Of a stretch of DNA of 9,603 bases, positions 6,377 to 9,603 are shown in pieces. The stretch's first letter is position 1, and each line of letters opens with the position of its first letter. Both the position numbers and the translations under genes were made by a program. The DNA is from CALXJM01 sp963930325. Lineage in GTDB: Bacteria > Bacillota > Clostridia > TANB77 > CAG-508. The stretch lies in NCBI GenBank assembly GCA_963930325.1, contig CAWVME010000115.1, forward strand, positions 1 through 9,603, written 5' to 3'. The notes beneath the pieces were generated by a model. It was not told the DNA's origin. It worked only from the letters and a program-made list of their open reading frames with translations, and made no database searches.

Positions 6377-7117
6377 ATGGAAGAAAAAAAAGTAGCATTA
6401 ATTACTGGAGCAACTAGAGGCATTGGAAAAGAAATTGCTTTTGAATTAGCTTTAAATAACTATTCTATAGCAATAAATTATAGAACTTATGGAGAAGAAT
6501 TAGAAAAATTAAAATCTGACATAGAAGCAGTTGGAACTAATTGCATACTTGTTCAAGGAGATGTTTCTTCTTTTGAGGAATGTAAAAACATGGTGGAAGA
6601 CACTGTAAAAGCATTTGGCAAAATCGATGTTTTAGTAAATAATGCTGGTATTACTAAAGATGGATTAATTATGAGAATGAAGGAAGAAGATTTTAACTCA
6701 GTTATAGACATAAATTTAGTTGGTACTTTTAATATGACAAGAAATGTTATTTCTTATATGCTAAAACAAAAAGCAGGAAGAATCATTAATGTTTCTTCTG
6801 TTGTAGGAGTAGCAGGAAATGCTGGCCAAACTAATTATGCTGCTTCAAAAGCAGGAATTATTGGCTTTACCAAAAGTTTAGCAAAGGAAGTAGCTAGTCG
6901 AAACATTTTAGTTAATGCAATCGCACCTGGATTTATTGCAACAGATATGACTAATGTATTATCAGATAATGTAAAAGAAGAAATTTTTAAACAAATACCA
7001 CTTAAAAGAATGGGAACAACAAAAGAAGTAGCAAAAGTAGTTAAATTTTTATGCTCTGAGGATAGTTCTTATATTACGGGGCAAGTTATTCATGTTGATG
7101 GCGGAATGGTTATGTAA
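6377..7117 (+). CDS. fabG: 3-oxoacyl-ACP reductase
   Basis: The 246-residue short-chain dehydrogenase reduces 3-oxoacyl-ACP with NADPH. It shows the cofactor motif TGATRGIG (10-17), NNAG (88-91), and the complete catalytic tetrad Asn113, Ser141, Tyr154 and Lys158 (YAASK). The C-terminal SYITGQVIHVDGGMVM is the classical FabG ending, and the length is exactly that of the family. AAGGAGG at 6364-6370 lies within the end of fabD, and the start follows the fabD stop by one base, so the pair is likely translationally coupled. SDR proteins are diverse, but operon position and motif conservation make the FabG assignment firm. Confidence 0.96.
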   Translation: MEEKKVALITGATRGIGKEIAFELALNNYSIAINYRTYGEELEKLKSDIEAVGTNCILVQGDVSSFEECKNMVEDTVKAFGKIDVLVNNAGITKDGLIMRMKEEDFNSVIDINLVGTFNMTRNVISYMLKQKAGRIINVSSVVGVAGNAGQTNYAASKAGIIGFTKSLAKEVASRNILVNAIAPGFIATDMTNVLSDNVKEEIFKQIPLKRMGTTKEVAKVVKFLCSEDSSYITGQVIHVDGGMVM

Positions 7118-7136
7118 AAGAAAGGGGAAGAATATA

Positions 7137-8372
7137 ATGAATAGAGTTGTAGTAACAGGCTTGGGAGCTATTACACCAATTGGAAATAGTGTAGAAGAAT
7201 TTTGGAAAGGAATTAAAAATGGAATTTGTGGAATCGATGAAATAAAGTCTTTTGATACTACAAATTTTAAAGTGAAATTAGCAGGAGAGATAAAGAACTA
7301 CAATCCTGAAAATTACTTTGATAAAAAAGCCTCTAAAAGATTGGACAAATTTTCTCAATATGCTATTATTGCAGCAAAAGAAGCACTAAAAGATAGTAAT
7401 ATTAATATGGAAACAGAAAATGCAGAAAGATTTGGAGTTGTTGTTGGCAGTGGAATTGGAGGGCTTATTACAATAGAAGAACAAGTTAACATATTAACAG
7501 AAAAAAGTCCAGATAGAGTTTCTCCAATGTTTATTCCTATGTCTATAGGAAATATGGCAGCAGGAAATATTGCCATTGAAATAGGAGCAAAAGGAGAAAG
7601 TCTTTCTATTGTAACTGCTTGTGCTTCGGCTACACATTCTATCGGAGAAGCATATAGACTAATTAAACATGGTTATCAAGATATAATATTAGCAGGTGGA
7701 ACAGAAGCTTCTATAACTCCGATAGGAATTGCAGGATTTACAAATATTAAAGCTCTTTCTTTGGAAACTAATAAAAATAGAGCAAGCATTCCATTTGATA
7801 AAGAACGTAGTGGATTTGTTATGGGAGAAGGTGCAGGCGTTCTAATACTAGAAGAGTTAGAGCATGCTAGAAAAAGAGACGCTAAAATTTATGCAGAAAT
7901 AGTAGGTTATGGTGCAACTTCTGATGCTTATCACATTACTTCTCCTGCGCCTGATGGTGAAGGAGGAGCAAGAGCTATGTCAAATGCTATTAAAGATGCC
8001 GGAATTACTCCAGAACAAGTAGACTATATTAATGCACATGGTACATCTACTCATTTAAACGATAAATGTGAAACTTTAGCTATAAAAAGTGTATTTGGTA
8101 AAGCGACTCAGAATGTTATGGTAAGTTCTACTAAGAGTAATACTGGACATTTATTAGGTGCAGCAGGTGGCATAGAAGCAATTGCATGTGTAAAAGCTTT
8201 GGAAAATTCTTTTATTCCGCCAACAATCAATTATAAAATACCGGATGAAGAATGTGATTTAGATATTGTTCCAAACAAAGGAAGAAATAAAGAGATTTTA
8301 TATGCAATGTCAAATTCTCTAGGATTTGGTGGTCACAACAGTAGTATTTTGTTTAAAAAATATATTGGATAG
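7137..8372 (+). CDS. fabF: 3-oxoacyl-ACP synthase II (KAS II)
   Basis: The 411-residue elongating condensing enzyme extends acyl-ACP by two carbons from malonyl-ACP. The Cys-His-His triad is present: Cys162 in VTACASATH, His301 in INAHGTST and His338 in SNTGHLLGAAGG, with Lys333 just before. The C-terminal GFGGHN (396-401) gating loop is conserved. I chose ATG 7137, preceded by AAGGGGA (7122-7128) with an eight-base spacer and giving the standard MNRVVVTGLG beginning. A longer frame from 7092 would overlap fabG and add 15 residues foreign to the family. accB follows 13 bases downstream. The window has no second elongating KAS (FabB). Confidence 0.96.
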   Translation: MNRVVVTGLGAITPIGNSVEEFWKGIKNGICGIDEIKSFDTTNFKVKLAGEIKNYNPENYFDKKASKRLDKFSQYAIIAAKEALKDSNINMETENAERFGVVVGSGIGGLITIEEQVNILTEKSPDRVSPMFIPMSIGNMAAGNIAIEIGAKGESLSIVTACASATHSIGEAYRLIKHGYQDIILAGGTEASITPIGIAGFTNIKALSLETNKNRASIPFDKERSGFVMGEGAGVLILEELEHARKRDAKIYAEIVGYGATSDAYHITSPAPDGEGGARAMSNAIKDAGITPEQVDYINAHGTSTHLNDKCETLAIKSVFGKATQNVMVSSTKSNTGHLLGAAGGIEAIACVKALENSFIPPTINYKIPDEECDLDIVPNKGRNKEILYAMSNSLGFGGHNSSILFKKYIG

Positions 8373-8385
8373 TAGGGAGGATATT

Positions 8386-8823
8386 ATGGAATACGAACAA
8401 ATAAAAAAATTAATGGAGGATATGGGAAATTCTAAATTAACTGAAGTAGAATTAGAATTTGCAGACGGAACTAAATTAAGCATGAAAAAGGATACTTCTA
8501 ATATTGCACAAATTATTCCTACAACTGTATCGAATACGGTAATAGAAAAAGTAACTCCTATAGAATCAAATGAACAAGTGGAAGAAACAAACATTGTAAA
8601 ATCTCCTATGGTGGGTACATTTTATTCAAGACCTGCACCAGACAAAGATACTTTTGTTCATGTCGGAAGTAAAGTAAAAAAAGGAGATGTGCTTTGCATT
8701 ATAGAGGCAATGAAGCTTATGAATGAGATAGAATCTGAATATGATGGAGAAATAGTAGAAATACTTGTAAAAGAAAATGAAATGGTAGATTATGGGAAAC
8801 CACTATTTCGTTTAAAAAAATAG
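8386..8823 (+). CDS. accB: Biotin carboxyl carrier protein of acetyl-CoA carboxylase (BCCP)
   Basis: The 145-residue carrier shuttles carboxybiotin between biotin carboxylase and carboxyltransferase, making malonyl-CoA. An N-terminal helical region (1-35) is joined by a linker (about 36-70) lacking the usual Ala/Pro richness to a C-terminal biotinyl domain (71-145). The biotinylation motif EAMKLMNEI places biotin on Lys110. SPMVGTFYSRPAPD (73-86) includes the BCCP 'thumb' region that separates AccB from lipoyl and pyruvate carboxylase domains. ATG 8386 follows AGGGAGG (8374-8380) by five bases; a longer in-frame opening from 8326 overlaps fabF and is not credible. The last codons, Leu-Lys-Lys-stop, double as the U-tract and stem base of a terminator for the opposing gene downstream. 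Confidence 0.96.
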   Translation: MEYEQIKKLMEDMGNSKLTEVELEFADGTKLSMKKDTSNIAQIIPTTVSNTVIEKVTPIESNEQVEETNIVKSPMVGTFYSRPAPDKDTFVHVGSKVKKGDVLCIIEAMKLMNEIESEYDGEIVEILVKENEMVDYGKPLFRLKK

Positions 8824-8851
8824 CTGTCGCTCATTCTTAGAGCAACAGCTA
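8814..8851 (-). terminator. Strong, one-way Rho-independent terminator of the antisense gene
   Basis: Arms 8821-8832 and 8840-8851 form a 12-bp stem with a seven-base loop. Read leftward, one inner position is a G-U wobble and the hairpin is followed directly by seven U's (A7 at 8814-8820 on the plus strand). Read rightward, the same position is a C-A mismatch and no T-run follows. It should therefore stop leftward transcription only. The stem begins six bases after the stop codon of the leftward gene and includes the accB stop codon. Confidence 0.88.
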
Positions 8852-8857
8852 CGGGAA

Positions 8858-9094
8858 TTATCGAATGCGGGAAACTTTAAAACATTGTTCTGGTTTCAAA
8901 GTTCTGGACTGATAACCCATTTTTCGAAGAGTTGACTTGATTAACCGATGGCTGTATTTGCCATAAACTTCTGGTATGACAAGAGTTGCCTCTTCAGGTT
9001 CATCTTTGAGAGCTAGCCAAAAAATTTTAGCAAGTTCAAATGCTCTTGGTTTCTTGTGTGGCGGAAAAAGTTTCACTAACTCTTCTCGCTTCAT
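8858..9094 (-). CDS. Small basic protein of unknown function, antisense within the fab operon
   Basis: I do not recognise this 78-residue protein. It is strongly basic (18 Lys/Arg against 9 Asp/Glu), has no signal peptide or membrane segment, and shows a PPHKKPRAF start, a predicted helix around FELAKIFWLALKDE, and a C-terminal Lys/Arg-rich half; nucleic-acid binding is possible but only a guess. That it is a real gene rests on its signals: AGGAGG at 9108-9103 with an eight-base spacer, an extended -10 promoter at 9135-9127 and a strong terminator six bases after the stop. By hand count its GC content is about 38%, against roughly 30% or less in sampled fab genes, which hints at transfer. It separates accB from fabZ, which are normally adjacent, and its transcript would be antisense to the operon mRNA. 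Confidence 0.72.
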   Translation of the reverse strand: MKREELVKLFPPHKKPRAFELAKIFWLALKDEPEEATLVIPEVYGKYSHRLIKSTLRKMGYQSRTLKPEQCFKVSRIR

Positions 9095-9102
9095 GGATAT
9101 TC

Positions 9103-9108
9103 CCTCCT
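9103..9108 (-). promoter_or_regulatory. Ribosome binding site of the antisense small gene
   Basis: AGGAGG on the minus strand, a full consensus match, lies eight bases before the ATG at 9094-9092. A consensus site at the right distance supports translation of an otherwise unrecognised short frame. Confidence 0.7.
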
Positions 9109-9126
9109 ATCTTAAATAGTATTACC

Positions 9127-9135
9127 ATTATAACA
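9127..9135 (-). promoter_or_regulatory. Extended -10 promoter of the antisense small gene
   Basis: On the minus strand TGTTATAAT (9135-9127) is a perfect extended -10 element. A -35 hexamer at the normal distance would be TTTTCT (9155-9150), which is poor, as is common for this promoter type. The transcript would start near 9120 and have a leader of about 25 bases. The site lies about 30 bases upstream of the fabZ start codon. Confidence 0.65.
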
Positions 9136-9167
9136 TAAATAATAAAAATAGAAAAGAGGTATTTATT

Positions 9168-9591
9168 ATGTTAAATATAAAACAAATCATGGAAATCATT
9201 CCACAAAGACATCCATTTTTAATGATTGATAAGGTAGAAGAATATATTCCGCGGACAAAGTTGTATTGCTTATAAAAATGTTTGCATCAATGAATGGTAT
9301 TTCCAAGGACATTTTCCTTCAGAACCAATTATGCCAGGAGTTCTTATTATTGAAGCTTTAGCCCAAACAGGAGCAGTAGCAATCCTTTCCTTAGATGAAT
9401 ATAAAGGCAAGAACGCATTATTTGGCGGAGTAGATAAATTGCGTTTTAAAGAGAAAGTTGTTCCAGGAGATGTATTAAAACTAGAGGTGAAAATTATTAA
9501 AAGAAAAGGTTCTATTGGAGTAGGAGAAGCTATTGCCACTGTAAATAGCAAAATCGCTGTAAAAGGTGAATTAACATTTGCAGTAGTATAA
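9168..9591 (+). pseudogene. fabZ: 3-hydroxyacyl-ACP dehydratase gene with a single-base frameshift
   Basis: The first frame runs from ATG 9168 (AAGAGGT at 9154-9160) as a normal FabZ start (IIPQRHPFLMIDKVEEYIP) but hits TAA at 9273-9275 after 35 codons. From GGA 9253 a frame one base later continues as GQSCIAYKNVCINE and the rest of FabZ to TAA 9589-9591. Dropping one base of CCGC (9249-9252) restores an uninterrupted 140-residue protein, the family's usual size, with catalytic His48 (FQGHFP) and Glu62 (IIEALAQ) 14 residues apart, as in E. coli FabZ. It dehydrates 3-hydroxyacyl-ACP in FAS II. Everything outside the shift is well conserved, so a sequencing or assembly error is the most likely cause; a real recent mutation or recoding is possible. 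The shorter open frame from ATG 9331 lacks His48 and would be inactive. Confidence 0.88.
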
Positions 9592-9597
9592 AGGAGG
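9591..9597 (+). promoter_or_regulatory. Ribosome binding site of the next operon gene (start outside window)
   Basis: AAGGAGG begins at the last base of the fabZ stop codon. No start codon follows within the last six bases, so the next gene begins just beyond the window. In related operons this is usually accC (biotin carboxylase); that identity is an inference from gene order. Confidence 0.6.
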
Positions 9598-9603
9598 TTA
9601 TAA

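Noticed and set aside
7092..7136. Longer FabF start overlapping fabG
   Set aside because: The extra 15 residues do not belong to the family, and ATG 7137 has a good ribosome binding site.
8326..8385. Longer AccB start overlapping fabF
   Set aside because: The extra 20 residues are fabF in another frame; ATG 8386 has AGGGAGG at the right distance.
8319..8594. 91-codon leftward open frame across the fabF-accB junction
   Set aside because: Shadow of two well-supported genes with no ribosome binding site or recognisable product. The leftward frames at 1772-1966, 4778-5101, 7355-7576 and 9270-9551 were rejected likewise.
8821..8851. Terminator ending the fab operon after accB
   Set aside because: The rightward side has no T-run and a C-A mismatch in the stem; the U-tract is on the leftward side.
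9249..9275. Programmed +1 frameshift in fabZ
   Set aside because: No in-frame stop or known slippery motif at the shift point, no upstream SD-like stimulator, and FabZ is not known to use recoding. Kept only as a minor alternative.
9331..9591. Separate 86-codon gene at the right edge
   Set aside because: It is the 3' part of fabZ. It has no ribosome binding site at the ATG, lacks the catalytic histidine, and the same frame continues upstream to the frameshift.
1..9603. CRISPR arrays, tRNA or rRNA genes, riboswitches, insertion sequences
   Set aside because: No regularly spaced repeats, cloverleaf-like segments, transposase genes or long terminal inverted repeats were seen, and the leaders are too short to hold a riboswitch.

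Overview
The window looks like a chromosomal piece of a low-GC Gram-positive bacterium, most likely of class Clostridia. The evidence is strong AT richness, strong AGGAGG-type ribosome binding sites with short spacers, a type II fatty acid synthesis (FAS II) operon in clostridial style, and a DUF6873-type protein typical of Clostridia. The genus cannot be told from the sequence alone.

Layout: (1) 1-597 is the 3' end of an FtsX/MacB-like ABC transporter permease. (2) 689-3072 is a four-gene rightward operon with its own extended -10 promoter: a DUF6873-type protein, a CmpB-family membrane protein, a YbgC/FadM-type hotdog thioesterase (GTG start, overlapping the gene before it) and a biotin-protein ligase without a DNA-binding domain. 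(3) 3073-4338, leftward, is a stand-alone GltD-like flavoprotein with two iron-sulfur motifs; its stop codon abuts the ligase stop codon. (4) 4339-4496 is a divergent control region holding a sigma-A-type promoter for the GltD-like gene, a candidate promoter for the fab operon and a TetR-like GC-centred palindrome. (5) 4497-9591 is fabH-fabD-fabG-fabF-accB-fabZ, with the ribosome binding site of one more gene at the right edge.

The genes fit together metabolically. The ligase would attach biotin to Lys110 of AccB, the carrier of acetyl-CoA carboxylase, which makes malonyl-CoA. FabD moves malonyl to ACP, FabH starts the chain, FabF elongates, FabG reduces and FabZ dehydrates. The ACP and enoyl reductase genes, often present between fabH and fabD in related operons, are absent here.

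The most unusual part is the accB-fabZ junction. A complete leftward transcription unit sits inside the rightward operon: extended -10 promoter, AGGAGG site, 78-codon basic protein of unknown function and a strong one-way terminator whose U-tract is made from the last codons of accB. Just beyond it, fabZ carries a single-base frameshift near codon 28. All catalytic residues are intact after the shift, so it is a sequencing error, a strain-specific lesion or, less likely, recoding.
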